A stretch of DNA of 64,000 nucleotides from Ensifer sp. IC4062 (GTDB lineage: Bacteria > Pseudomonadota > Alphaproteobacteria > Rhizobiales > Rhizobiaceae). Shown here one piece after another: positions 63,989 through 64,000 of this stretch. The position numbers and the translations under genes were made by a program. The stretch covers positions 21,922-85,921 of the forward strand of contig NZ_JADYVD010000036.1 of the NCBI RefSeq assembly GCF_020193575.1. The letters are read 5' to 3'. Positions within the stretch are counted from its first letter, which is position 1. Every line of letters starts with the position of its first letter. Under the pieces are notes generated by a model. That model was not told the DNA's origin. It was given only the letters and a program-made list of their open reading frames with translations, and made no database searches.

Positions 63989-64000
63989 CTGTCTCTTATA
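63989..64000. other. Residual Tn5/Nextera adapter sequence at the contig edge
   Basis: The last 12 bases, CTGTCTCTTATA, equal the first 12 of the Tn5 mosaic-end adapter used in tagmentation libraries. They break an otherwise continuous coding frame, so I treat them as untrimmed adapter rather than genome. Confidence 0.85.

Overview
The window is a piece of alphaproteobacterial chromosome, almost certainly Sinorhizobium/Ensifer (Rhizobiales). It is GC-rich and densely coding. It carries a sinR/sinI quorum-sensing pair, a BluB that I recognise as very close to the S. meliloti protein, a malic enzyme fused to a phosphotransacetylase-like domain next to sinR, separate Rieske/cytochrome b/cytochrome c1 genes, and intergenic palindromic repeats of the kind scattered through rhizobial genomes. 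I do not see rRNA, tRNA, CRISPR, phage or insertion-sequence genes. The species cannot be fixed from the sequence alone.

Layout. 0.2-9.2 kb: an OmpA-family envelope protein with a degenerate Q/E/K/R-rich tandem repeat, the molybdenum-cofactor genes mobA-mobB and moaA, a DMT transporter, a chemoreceptor with a very long periplasmic region, and a DUF971 protein. 9.3-12.6 kb: a MarR regulator divergent from an alpha/beta hydrolase with palindromes between them, a PPOX-fold flavoprotein and a GGDEF cyclase. 12.9-22.8 kb: housekeeping metabolism and wall synthesis (fumC, L,D-transpeptidase, gph, rpiA, a DUF2059 protein, gor, class II DAHP synthase, a GFA-family protein). 22.8-29.9 kb: an orphan two-winged-helix protein, an LTA-synthase-like membrane phosphotransferase, nadE, a beta-propeller protein and a LacI regulator. 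30.0-33.2 kb: a phytanoyl-CoA dioxygenase-like gene, a short-chain dehydrogenase broken by an in-frame amber codon, and bluB under a cobalamin riboswitch. 33.3-38.6 kb: a DUF2865 protein, sinI, sinR and dme. 38.8-46.4 kb: an LpxH-like phosphoesterase, a transporter, a dipeptide-epimerase-like enolase enzyme, and an Mla-type lipid transport operon (STAS-permease fusion, ATPase, MCE protein, lipoprotein). 46.4-52.3 kb: a BON protein, hemF, a small conserved-looking protein, an MFS gene, a soxR regulon (soxR, oxidoreductase, MFS exporter) and trmL. 52.6-59.9 kb: two half ABC exporters behind a structured leader, then the cytochrome bc1 operon. 60-64 kb: a glyoxalase-fold protein, a repeat-rich gap, and the 3' part of a giant coiled-coil gene resembling the Agrobacterium growth-pole-ring protein.

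The points I find most worth following are: the leader before the tandem ABC exporters (a possible 16-codon peptide followed by three hairpins, the last enclosing the ribosome-binding site); two adjacent dyads before sinI and a long dyad before sinR; a textbook SoxR operator inside a 19-bp promoter spacer; and the amber-interrupted dehydrogenase. The last 12 bases match the Tn5/Nextera mosaic end, so the window ends at a contig edge and the apparent upstream stop of the last gene is artificial. No wholly new multigene system is evident.
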